Assembly: GCA_025594325.1 (NCBI GenBank)
Contig: JANHCV010000006.1
Location: 1-64,000 of the forward strand
Direction of reading: 5' to 3'
Length of the DNA: 64,000 nt
Source: Blastocladiella emersonii ATCC 22665
Taxonomy: Eukaryota; Blastocladiomycota; Blastocladiomycetes; Blastocladiales; Blastocladiaceae
Shown here one piece after another: positions 1-11,325 of the stretch. Position 1 is the stretch's first letter, and every line of letters begins with the position of its first letter. Below the pieces are notes generated by a model that had not been told where the DNA came from, ran no database searches, and saw only the letters and a list, made by a program, of their open reading frames with translations. A program made the position numbers and the translations under genes.

Positions 1-1
<1 letters not shown>

Positions 2-55
<54 letters not shown>
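2..55 (+). repeat. (CAG)18 microsatellite encoding polyglutamine
   Basis: Eighteen uninterrupted CAG triplets lie at the window edge, in frame with the Q-rich gene. The tract may extend further upstream. Confidence 0.95.
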
Positions 56-56
<1 letters not shown>

Positions 57-1939
57 TCCGCGGCCAGGTCCAGCGGTTCCAGCAGCAGCACCAGGCCCAG
101 CAGCAGCACCAGGCCCAGCAGCCGCAACCCCCGCAACCGCCACCGCCGCCGCAGCAGCAATACCAGTCGCCGCAGCAGCACGTCGCCCCGCCACCCGCGA
201 CCTCCGCCTCCCCGGCACCCGCGGGCGTGACCTCGGAGCTCACGGCCGCGCAGCAGGCCGCGGTGGGCGCCGAGCTGGCCCGGCGGCGCCAGGAGACGCC
301 GCAGTTCCAGGCGATGCTCCAGCAGCAGGCGCAGGCCCAGCAGCAGGTGCAGCAGGCGGCGGTGCGCCAGATCCAGATCCAGGCGGCGCAGCAGCAGCAG
401 GCCCAGGCGCAGCAGGCCCAGGCCGAGCAGATGGCGGCGCGCCAGGGGACCCCGACCATGCACCAGCAGCAGCAGGCCCAGGCTCAAGTCCAAGCCCAGC
501 AGCAGCAGCAGCAGCAACAGCAGGCTCAGGCTCAAGCGCAAGCGCAGGCTCAGCAGCAGCAGGCTCAGGCCCAGGCAAACGCCCGCGCCAACGTCACGGC
601 GCAGGCGAACGCGTTTATGCACGCTCGCACCCAAGCGCAGGCACAGGCACAGGCCCACGCCCAACAACAGCAGCAGCAGCAGCAGCAGCCAGCGGCTCCG
701 TCACCCGCACCGCCGCAGCAGCAGCACGCCAACGCCCAGGCGCTGCAGGCGCTGGCGGCCGTCGCGACGTCGGCCGCGGCTCACGCGAGCATGGTCAACG
801 TGCAGCGGACCGGCTCGCCCCACGCCGCCGCCACGCCGCCGGCGCAGACCCCGCAGCCCCCGGCTCAGCAGCAGCAGCAGCCCGCACCTCCCGCGCCTCA
901 ACCCGCGGCATCGGCCGCTGCGGCCGCCGCGCAGGCGTCGAACGCGTCCGCAGCGCTCCAGCGGCAGCAGCAGCAGCAGCAGTTTGAGCAAGCGCAGCGC
1001 CAGGCCCAGGCCCAGGCCCAGCAAGCTCAGCAGGTGCAGCAGATGCAGCAGTCGCAGTTCATGCATGCGGCGCGCCAGGCGCACGCGCAGGCGCAGGCCA
1101 ACCTGGCGTTCCAGCAGCAGGTGCAGGCGTCGCAGGCGGCGCGCACCGCGGCCGTGAACGCGGCGCACGCGGCGCGCCAGTCGGGTCCCGGCACCGCGAG
1201 CGACGCGAGCACGCCCGCGTCCGCGACCTCGACGCCGCCGACGACCGCTGCGGGGCTGCTCGGCGGCTCGAACGCGGCACCGCCCGCACCGGGCTCCCGT
1301 GTCGCGACGCCCGCCATGGCGACCGTGGTGCCGCCGCCAGTCGTTCCCGCCCCCGCATCGGCGGCACCTGCCCCCGCTCCAGTCGCGTCGGCGCCCGCTC
1401 CCACGCCCGCCATGAACGTCGCAGCGACCGCAGCGGCGGCGGCGGGCCAGGCCAACTCGGCGGCCATGATCAACCCGTACATGGCGGCGATCGCGGCGCA
1501 GGCGCAAGCGCACGCTCAGGCGCAAGCGCAGGCGCAGGCGCAGGGCCAGCACCTCGTGCACCAGCACCAGCACCACCCGAACGCGGCGGCGGCGCTCATG
1601 GGCCACGGGCACGCGCACGCTCACCCGCACGCGCACCCGGCGACGGCCATGGTCAACGCGCACATGATGGGGATGCACCACCCGGGGATGGGCGTGCCCA
1701 TGAACCCGATGATGTACCACTCGCTCGCCATGAACATGTTCGCCGCCAACGGCGGGCGGCCCACCATGATGCCCGGCCCGAGCGTCGCGTCGTACGCCAT
1801 GTACTCGGCGATGCGCGCCGCCGCCTTGGTCAACCGGCCACCCATGCCCATGGCCCCGCAGCCGCAGCCGCGGCCGCCGATGATGCCGCCAACGGGACCC
1901 GCGGGCGCGCCGGGTGTGCGGCCGCCGCCGCCGTCTTGA
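2..1939 (+). CDS. Glutamine/alanine-rich protein, 3' part
   Basis: The frame is open from the window edge to TGA at 1937-1939, giving at least 645 residues; the true start lies outside the window. The sequence is almost entirely Gln, Ala and Pro, with QQQ and AQAQ runs, a His-rich patch around nt 1550-1640 and a Met/Pro-rich tail ending in a proline run. No folded domain is recognisable. Such composition is typical of fungal transcription co-regulators with prion-like or activation segments, but I do not recognise the family. The long opposite-strand frame over 701-1999 is an Arg/Gly-rich shadow. The neighbouring gene RPB8 converges from the other side. Confidence 0.7.
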
Positions 1940-2314
1940 CGGTGATCGGCCCGGTCCAGTCGTCAGCGGGCGTTGTAATGCTTGATTCACTCGGTTCACT
2001 CACTACCCCACATACATTATACTGTCCGTCTTCCTGATCGGCCACGTCTCGTGGATTTTGAGAGGGTGGGTGCGAAGGAAGCGAGCGACGAGGGAGGGCC
2101 TCAGCAACGCAGGTCGAAGCAAGGCGCGGTCACGGTGCACAAAAAAAAGGAGAATGACTATAGCAACGACGATGACAAGTAGGACCGAGGACACGAGAGG
2201 GGAGTCCGGCGCGCGCTTCCGCCAGGATACGTTCCATGGCGGGCGAGCGAGCAGCCGTGACGGCCACCACAACCCGACGCAATGCAGCGCACGCAGCAGC
2301 AGGAAGCCGAGGGC
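1940..2314. other. Convergent intergenic region
   Basis: About 375 bp between the stop codons of the Q-rich gene (+) and RPB8 (-). It presumably holds both 3' untranslated regions. An A-run lies near 2141-2148. No gene or structured element is seen. Confidence 0.6.
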
Positions 2315-2867
2315 TTACTTGCGCATGAGGAGGTAGATGCTCTCGCCCTTGCGGAAGTTCTGCAGGTGCTTGGCCTCGCCCATCAACCGGAGCAGCAGGC
2401 CGCCAAAGGAAATGTACACGGAGCTACGGGGGCGGGCGGGTGTGCGGGGGTAAGTGGTCGGTCGGTCGGTCGGACGAGGGGTCCGATCGAGGAGCGAGGA
2501 CCGGCGCGAGTAACCAGGACACGTACACCATGGAGTTGTTCTCCTCCTCAAACTTGTAGCAGCGGCCGTGGCAGACGTAGTCGAACTCGTCGCTCAGGTC
2601 GCGGTCGTCGGTGGGCAGCTTGTCCCGCCACGAGTCGCGCTGCACGGTCTGGGCGCCGTTGAGGGCGAGCGAGGTGGTGAGGGTCAGGGTGAACTTTTCT
2701 CCGGCCTTGAGCGGGTACAGCTCGTTGTTGAAGTCGAGGGTCAGCTCGGCGTGGTAGTTGTCGGACGAGGCGTTGAGCCGCGACACGCGGTCGAACCGCT
2801 TGCCGTCGGCGTCCACGTCCTTGATGGCGAACATGTCCGAGAACAGCAGGGCGTCGTTGCGGCTCAT
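2315..2867 (-). CDS. RPB8: RNA polymerase I/II/III common subunit RPB8 (RPABC3)
   Basis: Two exons, 2527-2867 and 2315-2423, separated by a 103 nt intron with GTACGT and CGTAG borders; the spliced product is 149 aa, close to the family's ~145. RPB8 is a shared OB-fold subunit of the three nuclear RNA polymerases. Recognised family signatures are the N-terminal F..KDVD.DGK.FDRVSRL segment, the acidic TLDFNNELYPLKAG strand region, DEFDYVCHGRCYKFEE, and the C-terminal VYISFGGLLLRL...LLMRK end. The exon join restores the expected M-V-S-V-Y-I-S strand. The start is the first Met and fits the family N-terminus. It shares a 558 bp divergent intergenic region with the OPA3-like gene. Confidence 0.95.
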
Positions 2868-3425
2868 GGTGGCGGCGGGGCGTCGATCACGTTGCAATGA
2901 GTGGGGTGCGTGGCCTAGCTTCGTGGGGCCCGTTGTCGTCGTCGCTTCCCCCCATGGCCGCGGCACCGACGTCGACGGCGGCGGGCAACGCGGTGTGCCG
3001 ACCCGCCAGCCAGCTGTCACGTGACCCGTAGCGAGGTGTTGGCCGCGTCCCTCCTCCGCGAGGCCTCCTCGGGCCCGGATGCTGATCGAATACCTGACGC
3101 GCCATGTTCTCGCTATTCTGCGCGGGATTGGTCGTCTGAGGAAGAATTCGGGGGTGGGGAATTCCCGGCGCGTGTCCGGTGCGGGTCCGGAGAGATCCGC
3201 GCGCCTACCGCCGCCGTTCCGCGCTCCCGCAACTAGCACTTGTTGATGAAGCACTAGAACTACACGCAACGCAACGCACGCTCCGGGCTGGCCCTGAACA
3301 CGAATCAACTCCACGCATCGACACCCTCCACCCCCGCTGGCCCGCCTGCCGCCCTTGTCGTCGTCTCGCGACCCTGGTCCCGGCCGATCCCCCCTGCATC
3401 CGCATACACCTCCCTCGCACCGACC
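2868..3425. promoter_or_regulatory. Divergent promoter region RPB8/OPA3
   Basis: 558 bp between two start codons facing apart, so it must contain both promoters. The stretch just before the OPA3 start is C/T-rich (3310-3425). No clear TATA box is seen. Confidence 0.5.
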
Positions 3426-4174
3426 ATGAGCACCGCAAAAGTCGGCTACCTCTTCCTCCGAACTATGGCCAAGCCCATCGCCAACGCCGTCAAGTCCTAC
3501 GCAAAGTGCGTCGCCCGCGGATCGCGAGCTGGGGCCGGTGCATGCAGCGCACTGACCCGATCGCCGCCGCTGCCCCCAGAGAACACCCGCGGTTCAGCGA
3601 GTTCTGTATCGGCTTCGCGCAGAAGCTCCACCGTGCCGAGATGACGCTCAAAAAGTCCATCTTCGACTATCAGGTATTTTGGACTACTACCCTTACTGCC
3701 ACGCCGCGGAGGGCTTACGACTGCCAACTTGCGTGTAGATTGACCACGTGCGCCCTCTCAGCGATGTCCGGTACGTAAACGCCTGTAACTCCGTTGCTAG
3801 ACCCGTCGTGATCGCTAACTCGGCTCCCGACACCTTTTCTCAGTGCTCTCGAGATGGGGGCCAACTTCATTGGCGAAGCAACGCTGTTCTCGCTCGTCGC
3901 TACGGTCGTCGTCATCGAAACAACGCGTTCCAGCATCTCGTCCAAGCGCAAGGAGGCCGTGCAGAACCAGCGCATCACTGCCGCCGAGGACGGCATCCGG
4001 GACCGCGAGCAAGAGATTTTGGCGCTACGTTGCGAGATGGCCGAGCTGAAGAAGATCGTCGAGCAGTTCAACGACCAAATCGACGAGCTCAAGGCGCGGG
4101 CCGAGGTCGATCCAGCGGCCGAGTCGGCGGTGGCCGTGGCGGCCCCGAGCTCGTCCTCGTGGAAGTTTTGGTAA
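3426..4174 (+). CDS. OPA3-like mitochondrial protein
   Basis: Four exons (3426-3505, 3580-3673, 3739-3770, 3844-4174) give 178 aa; phases agree at every join. OPA3 family proteins are small mitochondrial membrane-associated proteins affecting mitochondrial morphology and lipid metabolism. Diagnostic pieces are the N-terminal RTMAKPIANAVKSYAK, then EHPRF..FCIGFAQKLHR across the first join, and a conserved hydrophobic GEATLFSLVATVVVIE stretch. The C-terminal third (about residues 105-160) is a predicted coiled coil rich in Glu/Lys, ending in an Ala/Ser-rich tail and KFW. The N-terminal basic, hydroxylated segment fits mitochondrial import. Confidence 0.9.
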
Positions 4175-4446
4175 CGCCATTAGGGCGCGATATACAGTTG
4201 ACTACACTCCTAGAACTGCATGTTGGACGCGAAACGCGGTGCGAGACGCGGCTGCGAGACATCACGTGGCGCTCGCGTGAGCTGAAACGCGACGCGTCCC
4301 ACCGCGCGAGTGACGCGCGCTTTGTTTCCCGGCACCGCTCGCCGTTGATGACGGCTCGTCCCGGATCCAGTGCTCCCTCTCGCCCGCCACTACCCGCCAT
4401 AGACTACGACACCACGAATAGACCGGCGGCAACTACCACTAGAACC

Positions 4447-7420
4447 ATGGACTCCCGACCCCTCCGCCGCGCGCTACCGCGGCTCGCTGTCGGCGCTCTG
4501 CTCGCGCTCATGTGCTCGTCCGCAGTAGCCTCGCCCGCGGGTGCCCGCCCGCCACCTGCCGGCAACGCCATCGCGTGGGGCGCCGCGCCGCACGAGGTCC
4601 GCGAGGACGCCCGCGACAGCATCCTGACGCACGACCAGCTCGCGCACGCGCTGTCAACGTCATCGCAGCCCGTGTACGAGGCCCTGCCCGCGACCGCCTT
4701 CAACGTCAACTTCACCGCCATCCTCTCCAACGTCAAGCTCCCGAACATCAGCAACATCAACTTACCGCCGCTCTCGACCGACGCGCTCGCCGAGGCCTTC
4801 GACGTCAACAAGACCAAGAACCTCGGCGGCCTCGAGGTGTGGTCGGGCCTCGGTCAGTCCTGGCGCGCCGGCGTCCGCGGGCAGCAGCCGCTGTCCCAGG
4901 CCGCGGTCAAGGACGGCTCGATCGACCCGGCCAACCCCGAGCTGCAGAAGATCATCCTGGTACGCCGCCGCTACTCTCACGAGGAATGTGACGATCGCGA
5001 TTCTGACTTTGTTCGACTGACAACTTGTGTAGCCGGTCCTCATCTTCGCGGGGATCTGCATCGTGGCGGGCATCCTGACCCTGCTCTCCTCGCCCATCAC
5101 GGCGTGCTGCGCCGTGTACCGCAAGCCGTCGGGCCTCGCGCAGCGCCGCCTGGCCGACGGTTCCAACAAGAAGGGATTCCTCCGCCTCAAGATCGCCTTC
5201 ATTGTCCTCGCGTTCCTCCAGCTGTACGCGCTCTGCCTGCCCGGTCTCGACCCCTCGATCCATCCCCTTGCTAACTTGCTCCATCACACGGCTAGGATCT
5301 TCGTCATCTGCATGACGCAGGGCAACGCGGCGCTCTCGCGCGGAATCTCCACGTCGGTCGGCGCCGTCCAGAACACGGCCGAGGCCGCCTACGCCATCAC
5401 CTACAACCTGCAGCCCGTCGCCAACGGCATCATCTCGGGGACCTCGGCGGTCATCAACTCGACCATCGACGATATCACGGCGCCCACCACGGTGCCCGCG
5501 TTCGAGGCCAGCATCAAGACGGCCGGCGACGCGCTGTCGTCGATCCTGCGCGCGGCGGCGGGCCAGGTGACGGGCGCCAAGTCGGACCTCGATGCGCTCG
5601 ACGCGTCGCTCTCGACCACCACCGGCAACGTCAACACGGTCAAGTCGGACCTCAACAACGCCCTCTCGGGCGCCAACAACCTCAACGCGCAGCTCACGGT
5701 GCCCAACACCAACGAGGGGTACCGCCTGACCAACCAGATCTCGGGCATCCCGACGGCCTCGAGCTTCGGCATCCCGGACCTCAGCTCGCCGCCCAGCACG
5801 TCCCAGGCGCGCAACCAGGTCAACGGGCTGCCGGACCTCGCCGCGCAGGCCAACAACGTCGACGCGCAGGTCGCCTCGGCGGGGGCCACGGTCCGCACCA
5901 AGCTCGCCGAGGCCAACACGGCCGTCAAGGGCAACGTGCAGCCGCTCATCAACCAGGCGACGACGCTCATCAACGGGCTCGCCGACGTGAAAAAGTCGGG
6001 CTCGGTCGCCTTCGCGCTCAACTCGGCGCTCGACACGGTGCAGGCGCAGGTAACGGCGCAGTCGCAGCCCGTCAAGGGCTACCTGACCATCGCCTACTAT
6101 GTCGTGCTCGCCATTGCCATCGTCCTGATCCTCGGCTTCCTCGCCGTCGGCCTGTCGCTGCCCACCACGAGCCCCAAGCCGCCGCGCCACTGCGCGTGCC
6201 TGACGCTCCTGCTCGCCGGCCTCCTGTTCCTGCTCGCCGGCGTCTTGTTCATCGGCTCGGTCGGCGTCGGCGAGGCGTGCACGCAGCTCGACCCCGTCAA
6301 CCCGGCACCCTCGGCCGGCGCCTTCTTTCCGCCGTCGACCAACGTCACGGCCATTGCCAAGATGGGGCTCGGCACGCTCAACACGTGCGCGTCGTCGTCC
6401 AACGTGTCGGTGCTCATGGCGCTCGAGCTCAACGGCGCACCTGCGGTCCTCGGCCTCGGCGCCGGCGTGTCGCTCAACCTGACCAAGCTGACCGACTCGC
6501 AGCTGGCGTCGCTCGACCTCGCCAAGCAGGTCAACGACCAGCTCAACTCGCTCAACGTCGCGTCGCTCGTGTCGTGGAACGGCGGCAGCGTGTCGGACCA
6601 GCTCGCGCCGCTGACGGGGACGGCCGGCCCGCTCGCCTCGTTCAACTTTGGCTTCTTCTCGACGCTGCCCACGGCCATCTCGACGTCGAGCCTCGTCTCC
6701 CTGCGCGACAACCTGTCCTCCCTCAAAGGCTCGGTCGACACCAACTCGTTCACGTACGACACCACGGTGGTCACGGCGCAGCAAAAGACCAACTGCGTCA
6801 ACGACTTCAAGTCGCGGCTCGACACGCAGATCTCGGCGCTCAACAACATCATCAACACGTCGGCGCCCAACGCGGCCGCGGCGCTCGCCGACACCAAGAC
6901 CAAGGGCGGCAACCTCGAGACGCGCGTCACCCAGCTCAAGACGTCGGCCAACACGATCGTGACGCGGTTCAACGCGCTCGTCGGCGTCGCGACCGACTAC
7001 CTGGCGGCGACGCGCACGGACCTGACGACGGTGCGGATCCCGAAGGCGACCAAGTCGCTGATCGAGACGGCGGGCACCGTGGACGCGACCATCGCGGCGC
7101 GGCTCAGCTGCCAGCCGCTCGCGCGGTCGCTGCTGGCCACGACCAACGGCGTGTGCGTCGTGACGCAGAGCGGGCTCGACGCGCTGTGGCTCGCGTGCTT
7201 CTGGGCCGCCGTCGTCGCCGAGATCACGGTCGGCATCTTCGTCAAGCTGCACGCGTACCTCCGCGCCGCCCGCGACGCCCCCGCAGCGCCCGGCACCGTG
7301 CCCGCGGGCAAGGCGCCCATCTCGGGCAAGGACGCGCTCAAGGTCAACCCGGCCTCGGACGCCTTCTCCAAGGCCAACATCATCCAGTCCAACCCCATGT
7401 CGCCCGGCGCCAAGGTCTAG
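4447..7420 (+). CDS. Five-span prominin-topology membrane glycoprotein (intact copy)
   Basis: Exons 4447-4959, 5033-5223 and 5296-7420 give 942 aa. The second intron (5224-5295, 72 nt) has no stop and could be read through, but it has GTACG and CTAG borders with a CTAAC branch site. Layout: signal peptide (about 1-29), exposed N-region with several N-x-T/S sites, TM1 (about 172-195), short basic loop, TM2 (about 219-243), a ~250-residue loop, TM3 (about 498-523), short loop, TM4 (about 535-560), a ~300-residue loop, TM5 (about 863-885) and a ~55-residue tail. Both large loops are rich in Asn/Thr/Val heptad-like helices with few cysteines. The order matches prominin topology; fungal PRM1 is an alternative. 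Assignment rests on topology only. Its first exon straddles the outer edge of the left inverted-repeat arm. Confidence 0.6.
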
Positions 7421-7687
7421 GCAGGTCGCGATACCAGTAACTTTGTCATTTATATGCTGTTGTTCCGTTGTTTCAATCGTATTCTTTCTACACGCAGTGG
7501 AGATCTACCACGAGCTTGGCTGCTGGGCGCGTCGCGGCTCTCGTGGACCGTGGTCGAGGCCAGCGCTTGCGTGGCATGGCAGGCTCGTCAGTCAAAGCAC
7601 TTGTCATGAGAAAACAAAGATCAATTTGACTGCTTGGATTGCACTGTACAACGATGGATGTAATGAGCAACTGCCGCTACTGTACAA

Positions 7688-10600
7688 CTACGCGGCGGGC
7701 GTCGCCTCGGCCGCCGCCATCCCGTCCTGCTTCTCCGCGGCCGCCGCCCGCTGCCGCGCCTCGTCCATGACATCGTCGAGGATGATGTCGTACCACTCCG
7801 AGTACACGTGGCGGTTGTGCGCCGCGAGCCGGACCGCGTCCTGCACGAGCGAGGCCACCTGGTCCTGCACCGCCTCGAGGCCCTTGACGGCAGCCACGGC
7901 GGGCGGAGAGTCGGACGAGGTCGACGTCGTGGGCGCGAGACCAGTGCGCAGCGCGGCCTCGATCCGGCGCACCAGCAGCTTGTACACGGGGTCCGTCTTG
8001 GCGAGACACCGCGCGATGGTGCGGTGCATCTCGGCGCCGCACAGCCGCGCGAGGTCGGCGACGAGCGCGTCGACGGCCGTCGCCGAGTCGAGTACCGCGG
8101 TCAGCTGCGCCACGGCGTCGGGGACCCGGCCGGCACGCACCAGAGCGACCACAGGCGCGGGACGGACCGCCGTACCGACGCCGCTGGCCGAGTCGCTCGA
8201 CCCGCTACGTGACCGCGCGTGCGTGATGAGCGCTGCGAAGAGCAGGGCGCGGTGCGCGCGCTCGCTGAGCCGGTCGAGCCGGTCGCCGTCGAACGGGAAC
8301 GTCTCGGGCAGGCCCGCGGGTGCCGCACGGCGCGGGAACACCACCAGGCCGACGAACGCCGCGTCCCACAGCGTGCGGTACAGCGTGCCCGATCGCGCTG
8401 ACGGTGTTGTGGTGGTGGCGATGCCCGACGACTCGACAGCGTGAGCGAGCCAGGCGCGGGTGCGCGGCAACTCGGCCGTGGGCGAACCATCGGCGGCGTC
8501 GAGGAACGCGCGGAAGTGCGCGCGCTCGAGAGGGACGATGGTGCGCCGCAGCACCGGCTTGACGCTGTGCATGCGGACACGCGCGAGGTCCTGCCGCATC
8601 GCTTCGCTGATGTCGAGCAGCGCGAAGAGCAGGGTCGCGACCGACGCAGCAGAGTCGTTGTTCGGGTGAGAAGTGGTGGTGGTCGGAGGCGAGAGTGGCG
8701 GCGCGAGGTCGGCGAGGGCAGCGTCGCGGACAGGCGCGCAGAGCTCGCGCATCAGCCGGCGCAGCCCGTCGAGCACGCCGAGCTGCTCGGCCACGTCCAG
8801 AGCGCCGCGCTCGAGTCGCTCGCGGAGCCACGCCGTGTCGCACACGGCGGCCACGCGGGGGCGCGTCGACTCGGGGTCGGGCGTCGCCATGCAAATGTTG
8901 TCGCACAGCACGCCCAGACAGTCGGGGAACCACGGCCGCAGCTGGCCCTGCGCGGCGAGCGCCGTCGTCTGGTCGCGGAACGCGCGCTTGAGCGTCGCCT
9001 GCACCCGCGCCACGTGCGGGTCAGCCGGCGGCGACAGCGTGCCCTCGAGGAACAGCTCGTGCGCGAGGCGGACGTCGTTGAGGTCGCTCGCTGGTGGTTG
9101 GTTCGACGGTGCCGTGGTGGTGGGCGAGACGGGCGGGCTGCCGGCTGGGGAAGGCAACGGTGACGACAGCGGCGTCGTGAATCCCGCCGCGACCGAGTCG
9201 GACCGGCGACCCGACGCATGGCCGGTAGAGGAGAGCGAGGGTCCCAGAAGCTCGTCTGCTGGGTCGCGCATCAGGTCGAAATGGTCAAACTCGAGGTCGC
9301 GGCGGAACCGCGCGAGGGCGACCTCAGCCTCGGCCCCGCCAAACCGCCGCAGCCGGTTGAAGATGAGCTGCTGCCGCGTGCGCAGGCCCTCGAGGTACTC
9401 GGCCGCCGCCGTCGCCACCTCGGCCGTCGCCGACTCGGTTGAGCCGACAGCGGCAGAGAGGAAGCGCGGATGCGCCGTGGCCCACATGCGGTCGACCTCG
9501 ACGAAATGCGCAATCAGCTCCTGGATCAGCGTCTGCTGGCTGGCGAGCTTCCACTCGGCAAACTGGCGCGCATACTGGGACCACGCCGCGGCGAAGTGGT
9601 GCACGCGGCGCTTGGTCGGCGACCCGAGCAGCCGCGCAAACGAGTCCATCATCAGCGTCGTCTTCTCGAACAAGTTCTTGAGAGTGGAGCGGGAGGGTTA
9701 GCGTGCAAGGGTGAGGCTGTGCGAGTGTGCGAACGTACGTCGTCGAGCGGGTTGCCCGGCCGAAGCACCTGCGACGGGGACAGCGACGTGGCGAGGGCCG
9801 CAAGGAACATGCGCGTGTCGAACGGGTTGCTGGCGTCGGTCTCGGGCACTGGGTCCTCGACGTCGACGCCCTCGTCGCTCGCCTCGGCCGAACGGTCGCT
9901 CTGGATCGAGGTGCGGCTCGCCGTGCGGGCGTGAGACATGGGCTGCCGCTCCAGCGTCGGCGTCGCCTTGGACGAAGAGGATGCAGAAGCGAAAGCGGCA
10001 ATCTCGTTGAGCAGAACGCGCGTGACGCGCAGCGTGGTCTCGTCTTCGACGTGCGCGACCAGGTCATCGAGCGTGCGGCTGCTGGCGTCGTGCCGTACGA
10101 GGTCGAGCGCGACGAAATCGGCAATGGCGGTCTCGAGGTCCGACGACGAGGTGGCGGAGCGCTGAGAGCTGAGCGAGTCGCTGGACAGGTTGCGTGGGAG
10201 CGATACGCTGGTGGTGGTAGCGCCCTCGTCCGAGGAAGCCGCGTCGCCTGAGGACGACCGAGTGGAGGCGGTCGAGTCGGTCGACGCCGCCGACGCGGTG
10301 CGCTGCCGGGGCGTGAAGCTGGTCGTACTCCCACTGCCGCCAAATGTCAGCCGGCGCGCGAGCGCTGACCGGCGGCGCGACTCGCACGCCTCGAGCTTGG
10401 CGCGCAGCTTCGCCGCGGTCCGCTCGCGCGCCTCGCGCTCCAGGTCGGCCTTGCGCTGCGCCGTGGTCTGCACGTGCGCGAGGTGCGACCGCGCGGACGA
10501 GACGGCGCGCTCGAGGACCGACCGCCGCGCCGATGCCGCGCGCTGCATGCGGACGGCGAGCGAGGGCCGCTTCTTGAGACCGGTACCAGTGCTCTCGCCG

Positions 10601-10812
10601 CCCTCGGCGGGCGCGACGGCGGCGGTGCCAGTCGGGCTCGCGGGCACGTCGGTGCACCGTGCGCGGAACCGGCCGAGCATCCCGAGCGGTTGCTGTTTGT
10701 GCGGTGGGGTCTCGGGCGAGTCGATGGAGGGGAACGCCTCGCTGCTGCCGGGACTGTTGAGGCGGCGCCTGGTTGAGGGCGATACGACTGGGATGGAGAA
10801 GGCCACGTCCAT
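7688..10812 (-). CDS. TCP11/SOK1-family protein (left copy)
   Basis: Exons 9739-10812 and 7688-9676, joined over a 62 nt intron with a CTAAC branch and an unusual CAAG 3' border, give 1020 aa. The first ~350 residues are a Ser/Thr/Arg-rich disordered region with a helical basic segment. The second exon carries the TCP11 domain: the RLAHELFL motif, a RAFRDQ segment, the GALDVAEQLGVLDGLRRLMRELCAPVRD block and the later VKPVLRRTIVPLERAHFRAFL block. Yeast SOK1, the best-known fungal member, suppresses loss of protein kinase A activity; that role here is inference. It converges on the prominin-like gene with 267 bp between stops. An equally complete copy sits in the right arm. Confidence 0.85.
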
Positions 10813-11325
10813 GGTTGATGGTCAGTTCATCGCTTTGGAGAGCGCGGGCTTCTCTAGTGACGAACCCTCGTAGAACACACGATGGCGTGCTGGCTACCTG
10901 GCCCCGTGCTGTGGCTCAGCAGCGGTGGTCACGGTGCGAGGCGCAGACGGTGATGAAGGCGGTCGGGCGCGAGTGCGTGATCCGCCGAGATGATGAGCGG
11001 CGCGGGCTGGTTGGTCGATGGACACACCCGTGGCGCACTTTCCTCTCGTGTTTCGACAAAGACGACGACGTGTACGGCGAGGATATCACGTCGTGCTTGC
11101 CGCAAGTGATGCGGTGGGTACAGGTGTCTCGCGAGGTCGGCGGGCGAGTTGGTGAGGGCAGCGCTCACAGAAGTCGATGATGATGATGCATGGGTTGCCG
11201 ACGGGCGGCAGAGTCCATTGAAGGCGAAGGTGAAGGTCGTTGCATTTGGAAGGAAGAGGAGATCATGGAGCAGCAGCGGGCAACGGTGAAGCGACCGACC
11301 GCCGCGAAGTGCGCACTCAACCTTA
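10813..11325. promoter_or_regulatory. Upstream region of TCP11-family gene (left copy)
   Basis: 513 bp between the TCP11 start and the stop of the 989-aa gene; both run on the minus strand. No recognisable motif or gene. The mirror copy is 27289-27801. Confidence 0.4.

Noticed and set aside
701-1999. 432-codon minus-strand frame
   Set aside because: Arg/Gly/Leu low-complexity shadow of the CAG-rich gene.
4952-7252. 766-codon open frame on the minus strand, and its mirror at 31362-33662
   Set aside because: Asp/Arg/Glu/Val/Gly-rich antisense shadow of the prominin-like gene; high GC in third positions keeps the reverse frame open.
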